Part shown: in pieces, positions 8,557-16,271 of the stretch
Position numbering within the stretch: the stretch's first letter is position 1
Layout of the letters: each line of letters begins with the position of its first letter
From: an uncultured Lachnospiraceae bacterium
GTDB taxonomy: Bacteria > Bacillota > Clostridia > Lachnospirales > Lachnospiraceae
Length of the DNA: 36,179 bases
Assembly (NCBI GenBank): GCA_910586095.1
Contig: CAJUHQ010000017.1
Coordinates: 1 to 36,179, forward strand
Direction of reading: 5' to 3'
Translations under genes and position numbers: made by a program
Notes under the pieces: generated by a model
Seen by the model: only the letters and a program-made list of their open reading frames with translations
The model's database searches: none
What the model was told of the DNA's origin: nothing

Positions 8557-10794
8557 TTATAATCTAAGTTTTGTGCCTTTGGTATCTCTTTTATTGATTT
8601 TTAATTTATTTAAATCGATTTTTTTATCCTTGACATGAATAGAACATTCTGTTCCTGGCTGATAATAGTATACCGTTTCAATATAATCTTCCTTTGCCAG
8701 TTTCATTCCGCGTACACCGATAGCTGTTTTCTTAAACTCTGCAATCTCATCTATATCAAATCGCAAAAAATAACCATTTTTACTTTGAAGAATAATATGT
8801 TGATGCTCTGTTATAACATGGATATCCACAATCTCATCTGCTTCACTTAATTTTGTGGAGGCAACGGTTCTTTTTGCTACATCAAACTCACCACCGCTCA
8901 CAATCTTGCACATTCCTTGTCGGGTCACAAATAAAAGCCTGTACAGATTAAGCTCTGACTGGCTTGTTATTATAATAATCTCTTCATTTGTAGAGCTATA
9001 ATTACTAATATTATCGATTGGAAGTCCTTTATCGCGAAATTTACCAAACGGAATGTCAGATACCTTGATTGTGTGAAGCTGACCTTTATTGGTAAATAGA
9101 CCAATTCGCCCTGTATTGCGACACTTTACCACATATTTAAATTCAACATGGGCGGCTTCCTTGTTTCGCTCATATGTAGTCATGTCAATTGTTTTGCAAT
9201 AACCAAATTTGTCCATGAGAAAGATAACATCCATCTCTTCAATCTTTCTTTCTTCATAAACTGCTTCCTGTGCATTTTCTATATGGGTTCTACGTTTTCG
9301 TGCATATTCTTTCTTTAAACTGTCAAGTTCTTGTATGATAACTTGAGCCATAGAATCATGTCGCTCGAGAATGTCTTCATATTTGTAAATATTGGCATTT
9401 GTCTCCGCGTTTTCCTTCATAAGGGCTTCAATTTCTAATCCAATGAGCTTGTAGAGACGCATGTCTAAGATAGCATTGGCTTGGCGTTCTGTAAAATTTA
9501 ATTGTTGAGCCATAATTCCAGATTCTTTAGAGCGAAATTTAATGCCATCGGTTATTCCACTTGTCAGACAGTTTTTTACCATAGATCTATCTTTAGAACC
9601 ACGCAAAATTTCGATAATCAAATCAATAATATTGCAGGCACGGATAAGTCCCTCTTGAATCTCGCGTTTTTCTAGTTCTTTATTTAAGAGAGTTGTGTAT
9701 TTTCGTGTAGTAATTTCATATTGAAAAGCTACGTTGCGCGCAATGATACTCTTTAGGCCCAATGTCTCTGGTCTACCATCCGCAATTGCAATCATATTGA
9801 CCCCAAAAGTATCTTCGAGACGTGTTTTTTTATACAACAGATTTTTAAAGTTTTCGACATTAGTATCTTTTTTTAGTTCTATTACGATTCGGATGCCTTC
9901 TTTTGAGGATTGGTTAGAGATATCTAAGATTTCAGGAGCCTTTTTTTGTTCATATAATGTTGCTACATCTTGCAAAAATTTGCCAATATTTACGCCAATC
10001 ATTGTATAAGGTATCTCTGTGATAACTAGATTGAGTTTTCCACCTTTTGTCTTCTCGACTTCCACTTTACCGCGTATTTTAATTTTTCCAGTACCAGTCT
10101 CATAGATAGATACTAACTCATCCTTGTTGCAGACAATACCTCCTGTTGGGAAATCGGGTCCCTTTATATATTTCATTAACTCCCGCGTAGTAATGTTTTC
10201 ATTTTTTACATAAGCTTTAGTGGCATCAATAACCTCTCCTAAGTTGTGAGGCGGTATACTAGTGGCCATTCCCACTGCGATTCCTTCAGAACCATTAACT
10301 AATAAATTGGGAAAACGGCAAGGAAGAACACTAGGTTCCTTCTCTGTCTCATCAAAATTTGGCACAAAATCTACAACATCCTTATCTAAATCAGCAAGGA
10401 TGGCTTCCTGTGAGATTTTTTGCAATCGTGCTTCTGTATAGCGCATTGCTGCTGCGCCGTCTCCCTCAATATTTCCAAAGTTACCATGTCCGTCAATCAG
10501 TGGAATTCCCTTTTTAAAATCTTGGGTAAGCACTACTAAAGCATCATAAATCGAGCTGTCCCCATGAGGGTGATATTTACCCATTGTGTCGCCTACAATA
10601 CGCGCACTTTTTCTATAAGGTCGATCATATTTAATACCAAGTTCATGCATATCGTATAAGGTGCGGCGCTGAACAGGTTTTAGACCGTCGCGTACATCTG
10701 GCAATGCTCGCGCAATAATGACACTCATTGCATAATCAATGAATGACCGCTGCATAATATCTGAATACTCGGTTTTTATTATTCTTTCTTCCAT
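8557..10794 (-). CDS. Type II topoisomerase subunit A (ParC/GyrA-like)
   Basis: This 745-residue protein is the DNA-cleaving subunit of a type II topoisomerase. The N-terminal breakage-reunion domain has RDGLKPVQRRTLY (about 35-47), the quinolone-resistance region GKYHPHGDSSIYD (72-84), and the active-site Tyr119 in AAMRYTEARL. The C-terminal beta-pinwheel is present (GRIGLFTNKGQ, GVRGMKLAKED), but I do not find the GyrA-box QRRGGKG. This supports a topoisomerase IV-like enzyme or a second gyrase rather than the housekeeping GyrA. Start 10794 follows GGAGAGGATTAAAAT. Its partner subunit B lies just upstream in the same direction, about 100 bases away. A separate gyrAB near dnaA would be expected but lies outside the window. 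Confidence 0.88.
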   Translation of the reverse strand: MEERIIKTEYSDIMQRSFIDYAMSVIIARALPDVRDGLKPVQRRTLYDMHELGIKYDRPYRKSARIVGDTMGKYHPHGDSSIYDALVVLTQDFKKGIPLIDGHGNFGNIEGDGAAAMRYTEARLQKISQEAILADLDKDVVDFVPNFDETEKEPSVLPCRFPNLLVNGSEGIAVGMATSIPPHNLGEVIDATKAYVKNENITTRELMKYIKGPDFPTGGIVCNKDELVSIYETGTGKIKIRGKVEVEKTKGGKLNLVITEIPYTMIGVNIGKFLQDVATLYEQKKAPEILDISNQSSKEGIRIVIELKKDTNVENFKNLLYKKTRLEDTFGVNMIAIADGRPETLGLKSIIARNVAFQYEITTRKYTTLLNKELEKREIQEGLIRACNIIDLIIEILRGSKDRSMVKNCLTSGITDGIKFRSKESGIMAQQLNFTERQANAILDMRLYKLIGLEIEALMKENAETNANIYKYEDILERHDSMAQVIIQELDSLKKEYARKRRTHIENAQEAVYEERKIEEMDVIFLMDKFGYCKTIDMTTYERNKEAAHVEFKYVVKCRNTGRIGLFTNKGQLHTIKVSDIPFGKFRDKGLPIDNISNYSSTNEEIIIITSQSELNLYRLLFVTRQGMCKIVSGGEFDVAKRTVASTKLSEADEIVDIHVITEHQHIILQSKNGYFLRFDIDEIAEFKKTAIGVRGMKLAKEDYIETVYYYQPGTECSIHVKDKKIDLNKLKINKRDTKGTKLRL

Positions 10795-10892
10795 TATTTT
10801 AATCCTCTCCATGTTGCCAACAGCCTGCAATTTGAGTGTAAGCACAAAGTTTGCATTGAAAACAAAGTCTATGTTTGTTATATATGTTTTTC

Positions 10893-12821
10893 CTATATAT
10901 CAAGCTCAGCTTCTGTCGCATGCTCATAGATAAATGTCTTTCTGGGAAGAACATCTGTTCCCATCAATAACTCTGTCATTTCAGATGCCATGCGTGCATC
11001 TTCGATTTCAATTTGTTTTAATAATCGAGTGTTAGGATTGAGTGTTGTCTCCCACAATTGTTCAGCATCCATCTCACCAAGTCCCTTGTATCGTTGCAAA
11101 GTAAAAGTTCCTCTGTGAGATTTGCGATATTTTTCAAGAGCCTTGTCGTCATAAAGATACTCTTCTTTTCCCTTAGCAGGCATTGCCTTATAGAGTGGTG
11201 GCATGGCAATATACACATGTCCTTCATAGATGAGTTCGGGCATAAATCGGTAAAAAAGAGTTAAGAGCAATGTGCTGATATGGGCGCCGTCCACGTCGGC
11301 ATCTGTCATGATTACGATTTTGTTATATCGAAGTTTTGAGATATCAAAGTCATTTCCATATCCTTCTGAAAAACCGCAGCCGAAGGCATTAATCATGGTT
11401 TTGATCTCTGCACTTGCTAACACTTTGTCAATACTGGCCTTTTCTACATTTAAAATTTTTCCTCTAATCGGCAAAATAGCTTGATAATTTCTATCGCGCG
11501 CTGTTTTAGCGCTGCCCCCAGCAGAATCGCCCTCTACAATAAAAATTTCGCATTTTTTGCTGTCGCGCGATTCACAGTTGGCAAGTTTTCCGTTGGAATC
11601 AAAAGAAAACTTTTGTTTTGTCAACATATTTGTCTTGGCTTTTTCTTCTGATTTTCTGATTTTTGCAGCTTTTTCAGCACAGGAAATGACCGTTTTTAAT
11701 ACTTCTACATTTCTGTCAAAAAAATGCGGCACTTCATCACCAGTAACTTTGCTCACGGATTTCGCAGCATCTTGATTGTCAAGCTTTGTTTTTGTCTGCC
11801 CTTCAAATCGTGGAGCAGGATGTTTGATTGAAACAACAGCAGTCATTCCGTTTCTGACATCTGCGCCGGTAAAGTTTGCATCCTTCTCCTTTAGTATATT
11901 AAGTCCGCGTGCGTAACTATTGATGATGGTCGTAAACATTGTCTTAAATCCAGTTAGATGTGTGCCACCTTCAGCATTATAGATATTGTTGCAAAAACCA
12001 AGCACGTTTTCATGAAATTCATTGATGTACTGAAATGCGCACTCGACAGTGATCTCTTCACTGACTCCTGTGAAATAGATAATGTCATGCAAGGCTTCCT
12101 TATTTTTATTTAAGTCTTTCACATAGCCTACAATTCCTTCAGGCTCGTGATATGTAATCTTTTCAATGTTTTCTCCACGCTTATCTTCAAATACAATGCT
12201 TAATTTTGGATTTAAGTAAGCTGTTTCATGTAATCTGCTTTTGACATCATCTGCTTTAAACCAAGTTTTGTCAAAAATAGAAGGATCGGGAGTAAAATTG
12301 ATGGTGGTACCTGTCTCTTTTGTCTTGCCAATCACTGGCAAAAGCCCGTCCACTAGATCTACAACAGGATTTCCATATTCATATTTGTCTTGATGAATCA
12401 AGCCACCACTTTTTACGGTTACTGTCAATTGTGTAGATAATGCGTTGACAACAGAGGAACCAACTCCATGAAGCCCGCCGCTGGTTTTGTAAGCACTGTT
12501 ATCAAATTTACCACCTGCGTGAAGTGTGGTAAAGACTACACGCTCTGCACTCACTCCCTTTTGGTGCATACCTACTGGGATTCCACGTCCGTTGTCTACT
12601 ATAGTAGCGGAACCATCTTTCTCCAATGTCACGCGAATCTCACTACAAACGCCCGCGAGATGTTCGTCTACAGAATTATCTACAATTTCATAAATTAAAT
12701 GATTAAGCCCTTTGGTTGATACGCTTCCTATATACATGCCAGGTCTTTTCCTGACAGCCTCAAGTCCCTCTAACACAGTGATACTTGAGGCATCATATAC
12801 ATTGCCATCTGTCTTTGCCAT
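10893..12821 (-). CDS. Type II topoisomerase subunit B (ParE/GyrB-like)
   Basis: This 642-residue ATPase subunit has the usual domains in order. The GHKL ATPase includes YEIVDNSVDEHLAG, DNGRGIPVG and GLHGVGSSVVNALS. The transducer and then the TOPRIM domain follow, with VEGDSAGGSAK and MTDADVDGAH, and the C-terminus has QRYKGLGEM. Length fits ParE and short GyrB. The start at 12821 has AGAAAGG 12 bases upstream plus an out-of-frame ATGATG between them. A good promoter lies at 12903-12930. Together with the downstream subunit A it forms a heterotetrameric enzyme that changes DNA linking number or unlinks chromosomes. Confidence 0.92.
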   Translation of the reverse strand: MAKTDGNVYDASSITVLEGLEAVRKRPGMYIGSVSTKGLNHLIYEIVDNSVDEHLAGVCSEIRVTLEKDGSATIVDNGRGIPVGMHQKGVSAERVVFTTLHAGGKFDNSAYKTSGGLHGVGSSVVNALSTQLTVTVKSGGLIHQDKYEYGNPVVDLVDGLLPVIGKTKETGTTINFTPDPSIFDKTWFKADDVKSRLHETAYLNPKLSIVFEDKRGENIEKITYHEPEGIVGYVKDLNKNKEALHDIIYFTGVSEEITVECAFQYINEFHENVLGFCNNIYNAEGGTHLTGFKTMFTTIINSYARGLNILKEKDANFTGADVRNGMTAVVSIKHPAPRFEGQTKTKLDNQDAAKSVSKVTGDEVPHFFDRNVEVLKTVISCAEKAAKIRKSEEKAKTNMLTKQKFSFDSNGKLANCESRDSKKCEIFIVEGDSAGGSAKTARDRNYQAILPIRGKILNVEKASIDKVLASAEIKTMINAFGCGFSEGYGNDFDISKLRYNKIVIMTDADVDGAHISTLLLTLFYRFMPELIYEGHVYIAMPPLYKAMPAKGKEEYLYDDKALEKYRKSHRGTFTLQRYKGLGEMDAEQLWETTLNPNTRLLKQIEIEDARMASEMTELLMGTDVLPRKTFIYEHATEAELDI

Positions 12822-12902
12822 TGAGTCATCATGCCTTTCTTTAACTTTTTATTTAATTTCATGATAGAACTGATTGGTGCCATGAGGCACAGCACGAGAA
12901 TC

Positions 12903-12930
12903 ATTATAACATATCTTTTTCACATTGCAA
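12903..12930 (-). promoter_or_regulatory. Promoter for the topoisomerase B/A operon
   Basis: On the minus strand TTGCAA (12930-12925), a 16-base spacer and TATAAT (12908-12903) preceded by TGT form a vegetative-type promoter with an extended -10. It lies about 80 bases upstream of the subunit B start. Confidence 0.6.
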
Positions 12931-13006
12931 GGGTTTTCAGAAAAGTTTCGAATATATGTTTTATTATATTTTCATAAAAATTTTCTATGCACTTAATTCA
13001 ATACAA

Positions 13007-13037
13007 CCATTGCAAATGGAAAAAAATTGTATACAAT
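13007..13037 (+). promoter_or_regulatory. Candidate pta promoter with overlapping palindromes
   Basis: TTGCAA (13010-13015), a 16-base spacer and TACAAT (13032-13037) could be the pta promoter. The -35 lies inside CCATT-GCA-AATGG (13007-13019), and the -10 forms the end of ATTGTATACAAT (13026-13037). Both are perfect inverted repeats and so possible operators. Confidence 0.4.
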
Positions 13038-13135
13038 AGTAAGTAGAATAAGAGCGAGTCCACTAAATATCATAGTGTAACCGCTTTCATAAACACCTAA
13101 AACAATCAAAAATATTTCACAGAAAGGAAAGGAAT

Positions 13136-14125
13136 ATGACTATGTATGGATTTGGTACGATGATTGAGCAACTCAAAAAAAGCCCTAAGACCATTGTGTT
13201 TACAGAGGGAACAGACCCACGTATTTTGGAGGCTGCTTCGCGGTTACTGGCCAGCAGCTTTTTGACCCCTATCCTTGTTGGAAATGAATCAGATGTTTTA
13301 AAGGCTGCGGAGGAAGCAGGTTACAATATCCGCGGTGCCCAGATTATAGATAGCAATCACTATGATCGTTTTGATGAGATGGTGGAACGCTTCTGTGACC
13401 TTAGAAAAGGTAAGGGAATGACATCTGAAGAGGCAAGAAAAGTGCTGGCAGCACCAAATTATTTTGGTACAATGCTTGTGGAAATGGGAGTGGCAGATTC
13501 TCTTTTGGGTGGAGCCACATACTCCACCGCAGATACTGTTCGTCCTGCATTGCAGATTATCAAGACAAAACCTGGAAATAGTATTGTATCCTCCTGTTTT
13601 ATTCTAGTGCGTCCTGGTGCTACTGGTGAAAATGAAGTTTTGGCCATGAGTGACTGTGCAATTAATATCAATCCTACAGAGGATGAATTGGTTGAAATTT
13701 GTGGTGAAACTGTAGAGTGTGCAAAAATATTTGGTGTTGATCCAAAAGTTGCATTTTTAAGCTACTCTACCATGGGATCTGGTAAGGGACCCGATGTGGA
13801 AAAAATGAGAAATGCTGCAATTAAGGCGAAGGTAAAATTCCCAACTACTCCAATCGAAGGTGAACTTCAGTTTGACGCTGCGGTATCTCCGCGTGTGGCG
13901 CGTACAAAGTGTCCAAAATCACAGGTTGCAGGACATGCAAATACCTTTATATTCCCAGATCTTAGCTCTGGAAATATGGGTTATAAAATCGCACAGAGAA
14001 TGGGAAATTTTGAGGCTTATGGTCCTATTCTTTTAGGACTGAATGCACCAGTAAATGATTTATCGCGCGGGTGCAATGCTATTGAAGTGTATTCTATGGC
14101 TATTATCACAGCAGCTTTGGTATAA
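13136..14125 (+). CDS. pta: Phosphate acetyltransferase
   Basis: This 329-residue enzyme interconverts acetyl-CoA and acetyl phosphate in fermentative acetate formation. The sequence runs TEGTDPRILEAA, GGATYSTADTVRPALQ, GENEVLAMSDCAIN, FLSYSTMGSGKG and the C-terminal NDLSRGCNAIEVYSMA, all diagnostic of the Pta family at its usual length. AGAAAGGAAAGGAAT precedes the ATG; a second ATG two codons later is also possible. In Clostridia pta is normally followed by ackA (acetate kinase), but here the next gene is an unrelated secreted protein and no ackA is in the window. Confidence 0.96.
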   Translation: MTMYGFGTMIEQLKKSPKTIVFTEGTDPRILEAASRLLASSFLTPILVGNESDVLKAAEEAGYNIRGAQIIDSNHYDRFDEMVERFCDLRKGKGMTSEEARKVLAAPNYFGTMLVEMGVADSLLGGATYSTADTVRPALQIIKTKPGNSIVSSCFILVRPGATGENEVLAMSDCAININPTEDELVEICGETVECAKIFGVDPKVAFLSYSTMGSGKGPDVEKMRNAAIKAKVKFPTTPIEGELQFDAAVSPRVARTKCPKSQVAGHANTFIFPDLSSGNMGYKIAQRMGNFEAYGPILLGLNAPVNDLSRGCNAIEVYSMAIITAALV

Positions 14126-14154
14126 ATATTTAGTTGTTGATTGGAGAGAGGAAT

Positions 14155-15237
14155 ATGAATATGAGAAAAAGAATAATGGGAATTGCCCTATCTGCTATTT
14201 TATTGGCAGGGAGCATGAATAGCATCGCGCAGGCTTCCCCACAGAAGCCGTTTCACTGGATGGGATGGATAGGAAATTACACGTTTGACTGGAATGAGGA
14301 TACGGCTGTCGAGATGCGCAACGGAGATGGTTCAGATGTACTGTCTGTAAACGGACAATATATCATCGATCATATGCTCCCCTATTCCACCTGGCCTATG
14401 TTGATGTCTGATGGAAGTATTCCAGATGATGTAAAGACCGTCTCCTGCCAGGTCGTAAAGGAAGATGCTTACTTCATCATGCCATTTGATGGATATGTCA
14501 CGATCGGGATAGAGGATGAGCAACTTTCAGGCGATCACGGCGACATCTGCGTGCGTGCAAAGGCCGGGGATAAGATCAATATGGTACCCAAGAATCTTGT
14601 TGTGACTTACTACGATGAGGCATCTGTACGCAGCAGGTATGCTAACAATACAGTGCTGTCGGCACAGGAGATAGAAAAAAACATACAGGAAACGCAGTAC
14701 TATGCTGGTACGACTGCCGATGACTGGACCTATAATCTGAGGATCTACAAAGAGATCTTTATCCCGCTGCACGAGATCAAAAATAACCGGACGATAAAAC
14801 ATGAAGTTCCTGAACTGATCAGTGTCCCTCTGTATAATAATAATGATTTTGCATGTCTGTGGTTCATCTATCAGGTGGATGCACCCAATACAGAGATCAA
14901 AGCAGTCGCACTCGATCAGGAAGCACAGGAAAAGTTCAAAATGTATTTTGGAGAGGGCAAGTACATGCTCCATCCTAATACAGAGCTCAACGGATGGTAT
15001 GAGGATCCGATGCACATGGGACAGTGGGTGTATCTGGAGGAAGGTAAACAAAAGATCCACGCGATAGGCAATGGATATATTTCTTTAGATGCTGACTATG
15101 ACCAGAATTATGGCATGTACAGTGATGGAAAGATGACGATCGAGGATAATGTGGTCGTCGTTGATGGCAAGGAGATAAACAACATCTGGAGAGGTACGCA
15201 CATGATCGATGACTATAACATTGTGAATGTGCAATAA
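14155..15237 (+). CDS. Secreted protein of unknown function, compositionally atypical
   Basis: I do not recognise a family. The 360-residue protein starts at ATG 14155 after GGAGAGAGGAAT. It opens with a signal peptide (MNMRKRIMGIALSAILLAGS, with likely cleavage after AQA). The mature part is acidic and rich in Trp, Tyr and Asp (FHWMGWIGNY, TTADDWTYNL, ELNGWYEDPM), with no repeats, transmembrane helix or sortase motif, so it is probably released. Base composition differs from its neighbours: Ile is often ATC and Gly/Asp codons are GC-rich. For example, 30 of 60 bases at 14281-14340 are G or C in a window that is otherwise AT-rich. This suggests acquisition by transfer. It sits where ackA usually lies and ends at a strong terminator. 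Confidence 0.85.
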   Translation: MNMRKRIMGIALSAILLAGSMNSIAQASPQKPFHWMGWIGNYTFDWNEDTAVEMRNGDGSDVLSVNGQYIIDHMLPYSTWPMLMSDGSIPDDVKTVSCQVVKEDAYFIMPFDGYVTIGIEDEQLSGDHGDICVRAKAGDKINMVPKNLVVTYYDEASVRSRYANNTVLSAQEIEKNIQETQYYAGTTADDWTYNLRIYKEIFIPLHEIKNNRTIKHEVPELISVPLYNNNDFACLWFIYQVDAPNTEIKAVALDQEAQEKFKMYFGEGKYMLHPNTELNGWYEDPMHMGQWVYLEEGKQKIHAIGNGYISLDADYDQNYGMYSDGKMTIEDNVVVVDGKEINNIWRGTHMIDDYNIVNVQ

Positions 15238-15249
15238 CTATAATAAAAC

Positions 15250-15297
15250 AAAGCAGATCAAAGGTATTTGGGAAAGCCAATGATCTGCTTTATTTTT
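15250..15297 (+). terminator. Strong intrinsic terminator after the secreted protein gene
   Basis: AAAGCAGATCA (15250-15260) pairs perfectly with TGATCTGCTTT (15281-15291) over a 20-base loop and is followed by ATTTTTATA. It lies 12 bases after the stop. Confidence 0.85.
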
Positions 15298-15318
15298 ATA
15301 TGTGCTACTTATTCTCTT

Positions 15319-16191
15319 CTACTCGACCTGCAATTTTTTACAACATGCAATTGCGAGGGAACCAGGTCCGATGTGACAAGATACACTCAGAGATAAATGA
15401 TCAATATAAACGGGATATCCAGGGATTTGAGCGATCAACTCTTCTTTTAACTGATTGGCTGCCGCCTCATTTTCTGTATGTGCGATCTGAAGGTAAATTG
15501 GATTTTCTGATGAGATACCACCAAAGCGTTTCTCAATGTCATTTTTGATCGCAGTAATCATAATAGATTTTGCTTGATTGACTGTTCTAGCTTTAGCAAA
15601 GGCATCTAGCTTGTCACCTTGTATTTGCAAAACAGGTTTAAGTTTCAATAAAGTACCAAGCGCCGCTGCTGCTGGTGTGATACGTCCTCCTTTTTTTAAA
15701 TAGTATAAGGTATCGATCATAATATATATGCTGGAATTAAACTTGTCTGCTTCTAGGATATTTTTGATTTCACTGCCACTCTTTCCTGCACGTACAAGGG
15801 CTATAGCATCCAAAACAGATTGTCTTTGTGTGACAGAAATACGCTGATTATTTACAACATGTACTTTTTTGTCATAATCTTCGGCAAGCATTGCAGCAGT
15901 TTGACAAGAACCACTCAGTCCGCTTGACATGGGGATATGAACCACTTCATCATATTCCTTTAAAAGCGTATTCCATAACTCCAGAATGGATTCGGGAGAT
16001 GGTTGAGAAGTTGAAATATCCGCTTTTTGTGCAAGTTTTTGATAAAACTCGTTGCGACTTAGCGTGATTTCTTCGTAAAAGGTTTCACCATCAATCATGA
16101 AAGGCATTGGTAATACTTCAATCCCAAGTTCTTTGCTCTGTGCCTGCGTGATTCCACTGTTGCTATCTGTAACTACTGCTACTTTTGACAT
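15319..16191 (-). CDS. DegV family fatty acid-binding protein (FakB-like)
   Basis: This 290-residue protein belongs to the DegV/FakB family, which bind a fatty acid and present its carboxylate to the kinase FakA. It starts MSKVAVVTDSNSGIT and shows STSQPSPE, IPMSSGLSGSCQTA, YYLKKGGRI and the C-terminal SCHIGPGSLAIACC, all family landmarks lining the lipid-carboxylate pocket. A GGGAGAG site precedes the ATG by about 11 bases. It is the last gene of the asp23 > fakA-like > recG > degV order, so kinase and probable lipid carrier share a neighbourhood. Chain-length preference cannot be read from the sequence. Confidence 0.93.
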   Translation of the reverse strand: MSKVAVVTDSNSGITQAQSKELGIEVLPMPFMIDGETFYEEITLSRNEFYQKLAQKADISTSQPSPESILELWNTLLKEYDEVVHIPMSSGLSGSCQTAAMLAEDYDKKVHVVNNQRISVTQRQSVLDAIALVRAGKSGSEIKNILEADKFNSSIYIMIDTLYYLKKGGRITPAAAALGTLLKLKPVLQIQGDKLDAFAKARTVNQAKSIMITAIKNDIEKRFGGISSENPIYLQIAHTENEAAANQLKEELIAQIPGYPVYIDHLSLSVSCHIGPGSLAIACCKKLQVE

Positions 16192-16271
16192 AGTATTCTA
16201 TCTCTCCCTGCTATTTATTTTGATTTCGTTTTCTAATTGTTCTGTAACGATTTTGTCACAAAACTTTATTG

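Larger units (their letters stand above)
12822..13135. other. Divergent promoter region between topoisomerase genes and pta
   Basis: No gene is seen in these 314 bases. They hold a minus-strand promoter for the topoisomerase pair, a short GTGCC-TCAT-GGCAC hairpin (12877-12890) in its leader, and, to the right, candidate pta promoter elements with two adjoining palindromes at 13007-13037. Confidence 0.65.

Noticed and set aside
14527..15060. Minus-strand frame of 177 codons inside the secreted protein gene
   Set aside because: It is antisense, has no ribosome-binding site or recognisable domain, and the plus-strand gene has a signal peptide and terminator.
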